Shown piece by piece: positions 11,891 through 24,620 of a DNA stretch of 64,000 nt (the stretch's first letter is position 1; each line of letters begins with the position of its first letter). The DNA comes from Channa striata. Its lineage: Eukaryota; Chordata; Actinopteri; Anabantiformes; Channidae. Made by a program: the position numbers and the translations under genes. Under the pieces are notes generated by a model that ran no database searches, was not told the DNA's origin, and saw nothing but the letters and a program-made list of their open reading frames with translations. The stretch is from the NCBI GenBank assembly GCA_033026295.1, contig CM065182.1, positions 22,132,215-22,196,214 on the forward strand, given 5' to 3'.

Positions 11891-13840
11891 CCAGGACACT
11901 TCTAGGTTGCCCATCAATTCTTCTCTCTTATATAAAGATGATACAGCTGCTGTGGTACTTGCATCGTGTGCCGTGGCAGAGGGGTCACTGAGATTAAATG
12001 CCAACCCCAGACCTGCCTTTTAGTTGATGAGGCCTGTCAAGGCAGTGGGAGAGTGAAGGATTGTGCTGAAATAGAGCACAAGTGTGTCACAGGGTAGATG
12101 TTAGCTCTGCACATGTGCACGTCAGCACTCTCAGCAGCGCCGGACAAAATCTTTAGAGGGATTAAGTGGTTAATTAAAGTGGATGTCTGAAGGGTAAATC
12201 AATAAGCATATTTGATCAATTATTGGTGAAATGTATTTATTTCATGTATGTTTTGCAGCCAATAACTCTTGCAACCATAGCTTGCTGAAATTACTATACT
12301 ATACTATTTACTATTACTATACTAACAAAAAAGAAAAATTAAGTGTTAAAAAAACTGTAAAAATGTTTTTAAAAAATAAAAAAAGAAACTTGGCATCTTG
12401 ATTCAAAACAATCACAGTTAGTTATTTGCCAACTAAAGGGACTTACAAGGGAGGTACAAAGCAGCCAAAAATCGAATTCAGCAAGCAGTCATTAAAGCAG
12501 AGTGGTACGAGAAGAGGTTTGGGTTCTGTAAGATTCAAGCGCAAGATAGGGGAAAATAACAAGACAGTTTTTTTTTTTTTTTTAAAAGTACATGGAAAGA
12601 TGTGGAAGAGTGAGACTGCTGAGTGTGAAGACTTTGGTAATTGGTTACACCAATGTAGGACCATTGGACTGAAGATATTTGCTTCAGATGCCTGTTTGGC
12701 AGAGCGCAGTGAGAGATTGATGACCTGCATGAGGAAGTTTAAGGAAGGTGCTGTTGAGTCGGACCTTTGGACCTGATGCAAACAGTGATGGGACCAGACC
12801 TTTCTCATTCCAGTCCCTTCTGCGCTACATGCTGAGTGTTATGGTGCCTGTTTGCGTCGGTGACGCAGCTATCAGCTGTCCGCATAGCATAATGGAAACT
12901 CTGACGCTTCGATATATGCAATGGAAAGCTATACAATAGGGAAAAAAACTCTAGGGGAGTAGTGGTGGATGGTACAACGGGACTTAACCTGATGGTTTTG
13001 TGCCATGTTGCCTCATAAAGTAAATTTACACTGAAGTGGTTTCCCCTGACCCCAATGAAATAATAAACAATAAAGCCATGCCTGTTTTGTCAAATAGTGG
13101 TGCTCCTGGGGCGTCCAAAAGCAATGCCGATGGTTACCTATGGTGTCAAATGACGTGTGCATGGGGAGCTGAACAGCATGTTCTCAAAGGTATTCAGTGG
13201 TAGTAAAATGTTGGTCAGTCCTAACTCCCTCCAAGCACCCCCACCCCAGTCTGCTGTGGCCATATAACTTTCCCTGAACACCCCGAGAAATAATGCTCTT
13301 ACCCCGTCAAGCAGTGAAGGACACCTGGACGACCTTGACAATCAGGTCGAGCTGCATACAGTGTGTGCAGTGTATTAATTTACTCACCTGTCCGTGTGTG
13401 GACACTGTGGACATTTCCCTCTTTGAGCATTTCTGTGTAGCCTTTTATAAAGAGTGTAAATTTTTAAATTGTTTGTGTGTGCAGAAAGTGTGACCCCAGT
13501 CTGGGGAGGACCAGTACCATGGCTTCATTTGTTACATTGTAGAATGTCGATTGAGAAGAAAAGCAACAAGTTGCCAAATGTAACATTACCAGTTACCTCA
13601 CAACATACAAGTGTCATCCTCGATATAACTGTGTTGTGTTTTCTGTCTCATAGAAAACTGGTTTCACACTGCAGTTGTGTAAAACATAGGCGTTTCTTCT
13701 AACGAATGTCATCTGCATTTATTTTTGCACTGTATAATGCAATGTAGTCAAATAAATCTCTGTCACACAATTCAAACCTGTCTAACAAAACCCCTTTAGT
13801 GAATGGATTCGGTTCCTTTGCAATAATGAAGCACCACATT
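11890..13840. other. Spacer with simple repeats
   Basis: Contains an imperfect TATAC/TTACTA array at 12291-12324 and a 16-bp T run at 12568-12583. A frame at 12426-12773 reads through that T run and has no recognised domain, so I do not call it. The rest is featureless. Confidence 0.45.
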
Positions 13841-14244
13841 TACAGTGTTAGCCAAAGGCATGTTTTGAGAAGGTGGTCAGGGTGGACGGGGACACCGCAC
13901 ACTCCAAATGTCTATGTGTGCTTAGGGATAAGCCAGAAAAAGCTGTGGTTCAAGTTAAGGTTCGAGCAAGATTAAGAAAGAACTGTGGATTTGTTTAAAG
14001 GTGATTAGTGTCTGAAGTGATGTTTTAAGCCAGACCACAATCTTCCTGTAATCATAACCATGTGTTGTGAGAACCTAAACAGAATCATAACAACATCTAA
14101 TGGTACTCTGGTCAGACTATAGCCAACCAGTCACCAACGGGAGGCTGTGCAGCAAGCATGGATACTGTAGTGGATACAGATGTGTCCTATAATAATAGAA
14201 AAGTTGAAAAAGGAGCATGGTACTAACTTTTGCCCATGACTGTA
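13841..14244. mobile_element. Tc1-like MITE relic, about 404 bp
   Basis: The left end TACAGTGTTAGCCAAAGG and the reverse complement of the right end, TACAGTCATGGGCAAAAG, form imperfect terminal inverted repeats. Both ends carry TA, the Tc1/mariner target dinucleotide. No transposase is encoded. The interior has the repeat-like AAGTTAAGGTTCGAGCAAG. The pairing of ends is by eye. Confidence 0.55.
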
Positions 14245-17200
14245 TGTATGAACATGCAATTTCTATAACATTGTATCTCACACTAAACACATTTTGTGTT
14301 TGCAGTTTAGTTGTATAGAAACATCAGAAGACCAAGCTGCACAATTACACATCCAAAAACACAGAGACATAGACAATTGCTGAGAAAGATTCAAGGCTCC
14401 TGAGATCATGGATAAGCAATTTTAAAAACTCCCCGTAAAGAGGCCAAGGGTGAGAAAGTACTCATGTATCTGTCATCCTCTCAGATAAGTGTCAGCAAAG
14501 AAGTAAGCGCAGACATGAGGTATTATGGGAAAAAATACACAAAACAAACGAGCCACAGTAATTACCTGATGTATGGCCTTAAAATCGGGTAATCTTTTCT
14601 CTTCAGTCACCTTTAATGGACTGTAAATGCATATGTGCGCTGCGGTGAACTTTGGTGCTCACACACCATCTGTGTGAAAGACCATAGTCTACTCCAAATG
14701 ACGTCTCAGTGAAAAGAGACAAGAAATCCACACCGGCTTAACCATTGGTTAAACTGTTACATCTCACTCACGAGCAATTACATCCCTGGAAAATGATAAA
14801 AAAAAATGCATTTGCATTTAAAACTTAATTGGTTGAAAACAGTCCAAAAATGTGGTTTGTTAGAAAGCAAAAATTAAGGTTCCAGTCTGTTAAGCAGCTG
14901 AAATTCTGTCAAGGAAGAATAGGGGAAAAAAACGTTTTCAAGACTACAGCAGTTGGTCTCCTACGTTCCAAAAAACATATATAGTTCTGATAAACAAAGA
15001 TGTGATGTCACATCTGTTACAACATTTTGTAAAACATTTTAGATGTTCTTTTACTACTTAAAATTAAAACTTAGGTTTAAATGATTTGCAAGTCATTTAA
15101 ATTTAATTGACATTTTAGACAGTGTCCAGACTTTTTTTTTCAGCCCCTAATTTAAATGCACATTAAGTCAATCAGTGCAATTTCGTGGAATTCCACACTG
15201 ATAGATTAGTGACACAAGTTATTAAAGTCATTAAGGAAACAATTCTTAGTGACAGCTTCAGATTTGTCTTTTTCTTTTAATGTGTCCCACTAAAAGGAAC
15301 ATTAACAACATCATACGATAACCATCTGTGAGGCTCTGCCATGACTTTGTGGTGTTCTGGTATAAATAATAATATCTGTGCTGGACCCAGCGTGTTATAA
15401 ATGTCAAGTTCCTTATGTCTGTGGTTTTTTATTATCCTGAAATCAGCCTGAACTACCACCACATGGAGAGTATGTAACCAAGTAATATCATAGAAATCCC
15501 TTTTTTCTAAACATCAAGATGTTTGATGTCATTTTTCACCTTTTAATAGTTTGTCATTACAAATCTGGACTAAATTGTTATCAACTGCATATTTAAAATG
15601 AACATTTTAAGTGCAGTTCCTGTAATTTCAGTCCATTTTGGAGCTTCTATTTGCTTGTCCTGCCAAAAATTTCAGTTTGTAAGTCACTGTTTTTGCAGGA
15701 AGTTTCCTGACTGGCTCCTTAAGTGTGGAGTTTCGTATTCTCTCTGTGCGTCTGTAGTTTATACTCCGCTCTGAATCTACTTTGAAGCAGTATTACAAGT
15801 GTGCTTCATACGTGCGTGACGACACTGTTTTGCCATTTCCTGACTTGGGACACACTTGCCCATCACATGTTTGCTCGTGAACATGCACGGACATATCTAT
15901 GTTTTCAAGTGTGAGTATGGGACAACCTGAAGTATCATCTTTACACTCGATGTTCACAGGGCATTTTATTAACTATTGTGGGACTTTCATAAATTACAGC
16001 ATCAGATGTTTAGCAATTAGCAGGTACACTATATTGAGGGCCACATAGATCACCTCTATTGTAATATAGAATTTTTTTGTGTGCATATGTAACATTTTTA
16101 TTGTTTTTGGTTTATTCACATATTGGGAATCTGGTTATGACACAGAAGCAAAAAGTACTGTGTAGTGATTATCAAGTGTTGTTTATATATGTTGCAAGAA
16201 AACCTTTATTAAATGTGGAGCACCAGCGTGAGCCCATGAGACATTCTGTGCACTGCCCCAATTTATTTCTTGACATTTGAATATATGAATGAATAAGGGA
16301 TGCTGTAGTTCTCCGGTGTATTTTTTTTTATTTTGAAAATGTCACAGTATTCTTCTTAGTTTAGTTACAGTTGAGTTGAATGTTATTCAGAAATTACTGC
16401 AAGTTAAATGTACCACAACTAGATATATGCCTGTGCAGGGAAGCATTTCTCAAGTGCCTGAAGAAAAATTCTGTATTACACTATTTAACATGCTACTCAT
16501 AACGTCACACACACCTCTGTAGCTGGCCTGGTTACTCGTGTACATGAGTAGATCTGTCCCTTACTGGACATTTGAAACATAAGGTAACATTCAAAAGATG
16601 GTGCTTTGTTCCTCAATTAATATCAGTTCTCAGGTGAAGGGAGCAAATAAAGAAGCCAATGCAGAAGGAAGTGCTCTCTAAGATCAGGCCTCTGCCCTTT
16701 GCTTTAGTGAATCACAGAGTCTCTCTCAACATGGGATTTTACGAATTCACTTCTATAGAGGAAAGGAATGTATATTTTTTTTTAACTACATCAAGGGCTT
16801 TTTTAATGTTTTCTGCCAAAATATCACATTTTAGTTACAGGAACATTAATTTAGAATTTAAAATATATAAATTAACACTTTAACAATGTCCCGCAATAAA
16901 CAATACACACGTCTCTAAAGAAAACAACTTTTCAAATTCACTCATGGTTAAATTAACGAAAATCTGTAAATATTTTAATTCATCAACCAAATCTTAAATT
17001 GACATGATTCTTATTAAAATCCTGAAAACAAACAGCAGTATTTTTCAATCATTGAATCGATAAAGATATGTTAATGAGTAAAAGATGCTCATTACATTAC
17101 ATTGCACAACACAAAGCTCAGAAGCTCATAGAAGCAAATATTTTACATTGGGTGATTTCTTCCTCAGCTAAACTGCTGCATTTCTTCAGGCATCAGTTTA

Positions 17201-17329
17201 CCCACACTATCCCACTTCTAGATTACATGGAACTCAGCAAGACAACTTAAGGGAAGTGTGAAGCAAATTTTTTTTAGATAAGAAAAAAATAGAATCAAAT
17301 GTAACTGAAAATCGATTGGAAGGGAGGAG
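14245..17329. other. Spacer, no gene seen
   Basis: About 3 kb of AT-rich sequence without a recognised repeat. Frames at 16077-16280, 16659-16883 and 17068-17250 are short and motif-free. Confidence 0.5.
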
Positions 17330-18055
17330 GAAGTCAATAGGAACTTTTGGGGGGGTACACAACTAAATAATTACATTAACCAAAACAAGAACACAAATAA
17401 AGTTATTAAATACAAGCTACATAATTAAAGAAACATGATTCTGGCTAATGAACGGAATAATCAAACATAATCCAGACTGAATAAACCAGGGACCAAACAT
17501 GGATCAGAGTGAGTTAGTAACATAAACCTAATAAACATAAATCAGGGCTGTGTTCGTGAGCAACGATGTGTGAAACTGAAAGGCATAAATAAGAAACTAA
17601 ACACAAGCAGGACTAAGTGACTTGGGAACTGGACAGAAACTAAAGTGACCCAGTCGACTAACACACGGTACACAGACAGCAAAACTTAAGATTAAGGCAG
17701 GTAGAGTGAGCCAAGGAATTATATACAGATAGGGAACAGAAGAAATAACACAAAGGAACTTACTAAGGGAACTAAACAAGCCAGGAGTAACAAAAATCTA
17801 AGAAGCCATAAAACTATACCACAGTCTGAGACCAACTCACAGTGGACTTGACTCACCAAAAGTCCTCAAATGTGACAAGGACTACCTGGATGTAAACACA
17901 AGAGTCTTGTAAGCAAGACTTATAAGAGAGAGAGGCTGAGACAGAGAGCAGGTGTGCAGCTACGGCAATCAAAATGGGCTTAAGAGTGGGCGACTAGGGA
18001 CAGGGATGGGCACAGGTGAGGGCAACCAGAGCGCAGAGAGCGATACCACTCAAAA
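17330..18055 (-). mobile_element. LTR-like segment, minus strand
   Basis: The plus strand is strongly A/G-rich, so the minus strand is a long C/T-rich tract. On that strand it opens with CCTCACCTGTGCCCATCCC, then TTAAGCCC, CTCTTATAAG, and repeated short blocks such as CCTGCTTGTGTTTAGTTTC. This resembles fish Gypsy-type LTR or leader sequence. No gag/pol frame or paired LTR is visible, so it would be a solo LTR at most. Confidence 0.35.
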
Positions 18056-18849
18056 TCGAGTCATTTTTGCTCTTTGTGCCATCGTTAATGGAGGTGAGTA
18101 AAGTATGTTTGTGCTCAAAGCAACGAAAAATGCCAATTAACCCTAATGTACTATTCACCGTTTGGATAACAGTACATACATGCTATGCATAGTTTTTGTG
18201 CATCTGTAACTCCCATCTAATGTGTATGTGTGTGTTAGTTTGAGACTTGTCTGGGGTAGAATTGTATCTCACATGTTCTTTATAGACAACAAAAGACAAT
18301 TTATGCTGTCAGCTTTGACCTGAACACTGCATAGGGGTTAAAAAAAATCAATACAACCAACCCAATTTCCCACAGCAACAAATGATTTACTCAAATGTTC
18401 AGTGCCAGTGCAGGAAGCCTTTATTTAACACAGCAGATGGTGAGGGCACGAGGGTCAGTGTGGTGGGTGGGCATGTAGAACAGCTGATTTCAATAAAGGA
18501 GACGTCACAGGCTAGCAATTAAAGTTGCTCCTCCTTTTTTTCAGTAACCATGACCAAAATCATTCCCCCTAACTAGGTGTTTGTATGTTGCCTTTTTGTA
18601 ATTATACCTTAACCCAGTGCAATTATCGTGAGTGCAGAACCAATTATGCGATTAGGGTAGAGGTGGTGAGAAAATGCATTTGGAGTGAACTGTTCCTTAA
18701 ACGTGAGATTCCTTTGACAGATGATGTCATCAATTCTTATGTTTGTTTTTTATTCAGTATATAAGTGTTACTAGTTTGCAAAAGATCAACAGTCTTTTCA
18801 ACTTGGTGAAGTGAAAAACAAGAGACCACGAATTAAACTGTACTGCCAC
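18056..18849. other. Spacer, no gene seen
   Basis: AT-rich; TATATAAG near 18760 is TATA-like, but no exon follows. Nothing else seen. Confidence 0.45.
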
Positions 18850-20010
18850 AGCTTCCTAATAACCCACAGAGCCGCTGACACTCACGGCCTTTTATTTACG
18901 TATCTTACATCATTGTAATTCGGTGAAATTATCCCAAATTATTACCTTGCTGTAACTTTCTGTGGCTTTGAAGGCAACTTGGTGGCCTTAAATTATGTGG
19001 TAGGAAATGTTTTTGCAGCAAAAGGCCACAGCACCGCCTCCTCTTTAGCTTTCCCTGACAGTGGAGCATGAAAACACTCGGCGTTAACAAGCTGCAACTG
19101 TAACATTTGCAGCTTCCGCTTAAACACACTTGTCATCAAAGGTTCGAGTTGACTTGGAAACAAAAGATATCTCTGCATTATTGTTTCCTAAACAATAAGT
19201 AACGACAGTAATTATTCAGTTTCGTTTGCATCCCCTCTCTGGCTTTCTTTTCACTTTTTCTTTTCACTTTAGACGTGCAGCCCCCTCCCTCCCAAACAAT
19301 TACTACAGAGCGAGTGTTGGGGAACTTATTATAGAATTGCCACGCTGGAAGGAAGCAGAGTAAAAACATTCAGTTGGATCAAATTCCCACTGTTCACATT
19401 ATCACGCTGCATCTCTTTTAGCTTTTCTTCTTAATGAGACGTAGCAGATTTGCAGGGAAATGTTGCACACTAATGGATTTGTAGGAGAATGACAGCCTTC
19501 CCGATGTGCCTTTTTTTTCCATGTTATGTTATTGGTCGAAGCTATTTATAGAGAAAGGGTTCGGATAATGATTACACCCTGCGATTGTGAGGATGTTCCT
19601 GGGCTGATGTCTGTTTTACAGTACTGCGAAAGCACGGATATGCATGTAGGGCTGATAAACAGGGGGAACTTCTACTACAGCATGTAATTAAATTCTTCCA
19701 GTGCAAAATAAAGATAAGGATTCCATTAGCCCCTTAAAACATTTGGGGATAATGGATTTTTGTGGTTGATGGAGCACCTCATGAGGGACAGGTGGGATTT
19801 ACTCCCAGGCTCAACTCGGCAGCGCGGCAGTGCGGCAGGCAGGCGGCAGACACCCAACAACAGGAGCCAGCGACGACATTTGATGCACCATTGGCACCAG
19901 AGGCAAATGAGATTACAGCAGGGGGAATGGAATTGACTCTCTCCTTGACAGATTTACAGATCCCCACTGGATAGAATACAGGCAAAAAGGCTGTAAAACC
20001 CATCATCTGT
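18850..20010. other. CNE-like block pair
   Basis: About 1.1 kb of complex sequence without repeat relics, more GC-mixed than its neighbours. It has homeodomain-type words (ATTATTAC, TAATTATT, TAATGATTACACC, GAGATTACAGC) and a GC-rich insert at 19800-19880. Overlapping frames on both strands at 19762-20006 argue against simple coding use. The character resembles vertebrate conserved non-coding elements near developmental genes. No alignment was possible. Confidence 0.3.
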
Positions 20011-21241
20011 GGAGTGAATTACACACAGCTTGGAACAACTTGTTTGGTTTAGGAAATCCACACACCAGCCTCTTTTGATTTACCTACATGTACACCCCAA
20101 CACCCCAACCACCCACCCAACCAATAACTCCTCACTTATCCACATGGAAGCACACGTGGGTGTGCGGTGCTATGCTGGGATTCAGGGATCTCGTCTTTCC
20201 ATCAGGTTGTTAAAAGGCTGCCCAGAGCTGTCCTTGGCATTTGATCTCTTATCTGCTGACAATGGAATAATTCCACGCTATTAATAACTGTACGTCACGA
20301 GACTGGTAAGAACATTGATTTCTTCTATTGACCAAACAGATACGATCTGAATATGACCATCTAAGACCGCTGGCGTCTCTTGGTCTCTAAGCAATAACAC
20401 GTGGAGGTCAAATATAGCAACACAGTCAATTTCACAATAAAAGTGTCTACCACACTTTGGGAATTCAGAGATAAACTGCACCATATTAAATATTTACCGT
20501 CTCCCAGCTCACATTGCAGTCAATCCATCACCTTGGTCTACATTGTATTGATACACGCATGGACCGTATTGGTTTTAGACAGCAGTCTTTTTGTTAGATT
20601 AATCTAATGTGTGGTATGATGAAGTTGCCCCTGCACCCAAAACGTAACGTAAACCTAAAACTCCACTTCTCTCTTAGCATAGACAAACGACTGTAATCAA
20701 TGCACCGTCAGATCCCTCAAAGATCTGCTCTGTACATACCGTGGCTCCACTTATTACTATATTGATGGGGAGGAATTGACTGATGTCAATCTTTAGTACC
20801 TCGATTGCTGCTAAAATCACAAAATATGATGATCGGTGTGCACTTGAGGTCCTAGACTCTGGGGTCCCAAAGCAAAGAGGCCAACAGAGACCTCCCATTT
20901 GAGAGGTTTTTGTGGCAGCGGTGGCACCTTCAAGAGAGGTTTAATGGCCTTTATAGGTGTTATTTCAAAATGTGCCAGTACGAACGGCCACGGGTTTGTG
21001 TCTGGTTTGCCTCTACTGACATTATGTCTCTGGCAGTGCATGTTTATTACCCCAAAACAATTGTTAAAAAGAGTAATTTAAATAAAGATAAATAAATAAA
21101 CCAATGCAAAACATGCAGGAAATGCAGTGTATTTTTCATGTGATTGAAAAAAGATTTTTCCCTGTTTGTTGAAGTAGAATAAATGTTTAAATGAGTGTGA
21201 GATAGTTTTCATCAAAGATACTTGGAGGTTTATCCAGGGAA
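20011..21241. other. Spacer, no gene seen
   Basis: Mixed-composition sequence. Frames near 20817-21095 overlap on both strands and lack domains. No recognised repeat. Confidence 0.45.
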
Positions 21242-21264
21242 AGCAGCAGCAGCAGCAGCAGCAG
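21242..21264. repeat. (AGC)n trinucleotide array
   Basis: Seven full AGC/CAG units plus two bases. There is no supported coding frame, so the minus-strand cysteine run it would encode is not meaningful. Confidence 0.9.
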
Positions 21265-21557
21265 TGATCAACAAAACAATGACAGATTGTTGTCACTGTT
21301 GATGACTATGGCATTCATTACAATTCACATTCATATGCATATGCTCATTACAATTATATTCCAATCAAATAGCCTTGATTCTGGAGATTTTTAACAAAGG
21401 GCCACATGCTTACTGAAACAACACTTTGCCTAAACAAATTTCAGATGTGAAAGAACAATATTTTCATCATCATAGAATTATGGAATAAAAATAACTAACT
21501 AAAAGCTAAAATGAATAACTTTGTTTACTGACAGACATATTTAAGCCAGTATGTGTG
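21265..21557. other. Spacer, no gene seen
   Basis: Contains a 12-bp palindrome CATATGCATATG at 21332-21343, octamer-like. Otherwise AT-rich and featureless. Confidence 0.45.
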
Positions 21558-21972
21558 CAGTGTTGTGGAACGGTACTTTTAAAGTAATCAGTTACTTTAC
21601 ACTGTTAAAAGTAACTGAACATCACTTTCAAATTAAAGTTAGAGGCTTTTTAAACACATATATGAATGACTTTAACTAAAGTGCATATGCTCTCTGTATT
21701 ACTCCAGAAAGCAGCCAGTGCTGCCAAATCAGGAAATTCACAGCAGATTTCTGTTTTAGATTTTGATAGTTTAAAAATAATAGATTAAATGTATACAGTA
21801 CATATTTAAAAATGTACCTAAACAACAGAGGGCCTAAATTGCATTAGATTACTAGTTACATGGAAAAAATTATGTGCCTTGAGATGACCTTGTTGTAAAT
21901 TGGCGCTATATAAATAAAGTTGAATTGAATTGAATTGAAAAAGTAATTAGAGTCATGTTACACCCAGCACTG
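21558..21972. mobile_element. CAGTG-ended MITE-like element, about 415 bp
   Basis: The left end CAGTGTTGTGGAACGG and the reverse complement of the right end, CAGTGCTGGGTGTAAC, form imperfect terminal repeats. The interior has TAATCAGTTACTTTAC and AAAAGTAACTGAA, typical of a very common teleost non-autonomous DNA element usually filed as hAT-like. No clear 8-bp target duplication. An L2-like tail is nested at 21875-21939. Confidence 0.55.
21875..21939 (+). mobile_element. L2-like LINE/SINE 3' tail
   Basis: TGCCTTGAGATGACC, then GGCGCTATATAAATAAAG and a (TTGAA)n terminal microrepeat. This is the standard fish L2-type 3' end shared by LINEs and the SINEs that use them. It is inserted in the CAGTG element, so it is the younger of the two. 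Confidence 0.7.
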
Positions 21973-22423
21973 ATCATGAGGCAGGACCTCACCTGTCACC
22001 ACAGAGACAAAAATGTAAAATGAAATGACATGCGGTGAGGTAGATAAGCCTCACCCCGGATTGCGCAGTGACTCGGTGACACCATATTACACTTTTGCTA
22101 TATGAATGAAATAGTTTAGCTGATGTATATAATGTGCAGGGTTTCTTTGTTAACAACTGTATGTGTGTAATGGGTTTCTCAATGGGTTCAAACTAAAGAA
22201 ATAATTATGTTACTCTACTTTAGTTATTGGCTTAAATAGAAGGCCAGAACACTATTTAATCCAGTCCTACACACCCGTTTACATCGTCTGTTCCTACCTT
22301 CTCAAATGACCCACAGAAGCATTCGTTGAAATGGCTGCGCACCCCTTTGGCTTCAGACGCCATCACAGGACCTGCCGCCTGTGACAACAGCACCAAAACG
22401 GTGGCTTGTGTATTACTATTGGT
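21973..22423. other. Spacer, no gene seen
   Basis: AT-rich, then rising GC toward the SINE. Nothing recognised. Confidence 0.45.
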
Positions 22424-22612
22424 GTACTGTGGCGCAGTTGGTAGCATGGTCATCCACCAATCCCCAGCTCCTCTGGTCACATGTCAAAGTGTCCTTGAGC
22501 AAGACCCTGAACCCCACTTGGTGCTCCCAGTGAGCATCAGTCAGCTGCATAGCAGCTCCCCCATCAGTGTGTGAATGGGTAGGTAAGAAGCAGTGTGAAG
22601 CACTTTGAGTAT
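22424..22612 (+). mobile_element. tRNA-derived SINE, plus strand
   Basis: The A box TGGCGCAGTTGG at 22430-22441 matches TRGCNNAGYNGG fully. Then come GGTCATCCACCAATCC, the common-body motif TCCTTGAGCAAGACCCTGAA, TGGTGCTCCCAGTGAGC, GTGTGAATGGGTAGG, and the tail AAGCACTTTGAGTA. The B box is decayed. The layout matches the AFC/V-SINE-like families of teleosts; the exact family is not assigned. The 45013-45240 copy is the same family, inverted. Confidence 0.75.
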
Positions 22613-24239
22613 AATCTTTTACTTTTTTTTCTCATGCTAAACAGTCAAAACCATCTTACACATCTTTAGGCCTCAGGACAACAGACCAGACAACACCCAA
22701 ATACTAAAGTTTATCACAGAATACTACACCTTTTTGTTCCAGAGGATAACTGGGTCCGAATGTTAATCCATTTTTTCACTTATGTTGTCAGTTTCAGGAT
22801 TTACATCTCAATCTTCAATGTTGGCCCAGTTGTTGAATATGTATTGTCACTTTTTTTACTCCGTACCGTCCTTCTCTATACTGATTTGTAAACAGCCAAG
22901 AGTAGAAATGAAATCAGAACTTAGTGCACTAATTGTTAAATATACTATTTAGATAACAAGGATTCCTACATTCAAATTATTCTTACTTCAATTTAATAGT
23001 CTCTTTTGTCTGTGTCGAATTTAACATGGAGAAATATTGTATGGTCTAACAGTGCATTGTACTAAGCTCAGATTTTTCAGCAACCTCGGCGTCCTTTGAT
23101 TCTTTATACCAGAGTAAAGCAAAGTGCTGAGATAGATCCTGTAATGGTGAGCCCAGAGATTCTCTGTGAAGAGTTTGCTCAAACTGTTCCAGTTCACGCT
23201 AGAGCCACCACTCCTCTCTTCTGCAGTCTCCTAATAGTCTCCACATCACTGCTTGAAAATAGTGAGGGCAGCCAAGTCTGCATTTTCATAGTGTCATCTA
23301 ATGTGGCAGTGTGTCTTTTTTGCATTTGTTTCTTTTTTTTTCTTCACTTTCTTCCTCTGGCCCTAAACTGCTGTGTTTCATCTAAGAGCTTTTCTTCCTG
23401 TCTCGAAAGGGATTTTGCTTCTGAGGTCAAAGGTTTTCTGCTTGGCTTATCAAAAGAAGTGATTGTTGTAGAAGTGGTGCTCAGGTTGCAGGCAATTTTC
23501 AGCCATTCTAGCAGCTGCCATGGCCAACAATGTTGACAGATTTAGCTCCACTTCCAGTGCAGGAACAGTGCTGTCTTCACGTTTGGTGTCCTTAAGCAAT
23601 TCAGCTGAGTTTCGGCTACAGCTAAACCGGTAGAACCTGAGCATCAGTCACAACATTCATCTTGTTTGTTTGCAGTCATCATATGAACAATGATTTTGTT
23701 ATTTTTTAAAAGGCGCTAAGTGGCCACTTCAACTAATAAGCGGCTCTTATGGGTGACAAACTGATGTCACTGTGGGATATTTTCCACAAAAGCACACAGT
23801 GTTTTGTGTTCACGAGGGTTAAAAGCGAGGCATGAAGGTTTGCACTCATCAGCAGGCATGAAACAATAGGCTAAATACATCTCTCACCGCTTTCAAACTG
23901 TAAAGTGCTGCCAGAGTACCTTCCTGCAGTTAAACAAGTAATTAGAGATTCATCAACAAAGCTGCTCCTAGTTTCCTGTCATTACATCATTGATCCTGGG
24001 CTGTCTAGCAGAAAACGAACTTAATATTTTTGCTTCATTCATGAATTGATTTGAACCACAGAGCTCTCAGCAGCTGGTAATAATCTCCCATCTGAAGAAA
24101 TTTGCATATTTACACAAACAGTAAACTACAGAAAAACTCATCTATTGTACAAGGCATAGAGTTCACGGTTTGACTCAATGTGAAACTACTTGTCAAAGTT
24201 CACAGTCGGAGTTAACCATATAAGTGAGTGTAACTCTGG
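22613..24239. other. Spacer with a DR1-like site
   Basis: The 146-codon frame at 23096-23536 includes a long T-rich stretch and no domain, so it is treated as chance. AGGTCAAAGGTTT at 23424-23436 is a DR1-like nuclear-receptor motif. Parts of 23100-23640 are complex and could be regulatory. Confidence 0.4.
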
Positions 24240-24620
24240 TAATTAAAGCTTTTACTTAGAATTGGCTCCATCAGTAAGGAGGGTATCGTCGACATATAAG
24301 AGTCAAGGACAAGAGAGATGCACTTATCCTAACGGAGAGCTCTAGATCTCGCCAACATGAGTGTCTGTAAGACACGAGCGCTCTACTCAAATGTTTGTGG
24401 CAGTGGCATTTAGGCTTGCTCGCTGAATAGCCGGAGAATTGTGCTCCATCTTGAAAAAGAAAATAGAGGAAGAGAGTTTCATACAGGCGGTCATTAAGTG
24501 CAGATTGCTACAGTTTCCCCCAAGAAATTATCCTTTTTATGTATCGAAGAAAAAGAGCTAAAAAAAGTAAAGGGGCATTAGTCTTAGAAATAAGGCCAAG
24601 CTAATGAGGGTTAGTCAAAT
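24240..24620. other. CNE-like block
   Basis: Complex, non-repetitive stretch with CpG-containing words (GCTCTAGATCTCGCC, GACACGAGCGCTCTAC) in an AT-rich background. It contains a small hairpin GTGTCT-GTA-AGACAC near 24361-24375. No coding frame. Low-confidence regulatory candidate. Confidence 0.25.

Noticed and set aside
12426..12776. 116-codon plus frame
   Set aside because: Starts at TTG, reads through a 16-bp T run, and shows no domain.
23096..23536. 146-codon plus-strand frame
   Set aside because: Runs through a T-rich stretch giving a phenylalanine run and has no domain or plausible start.
24340..24400. tRNA-like fold near GCTCTAGATCTCGCC
   Set aside because: No A/B boxes and no cloverleaf; only a 6-bp hairpin.
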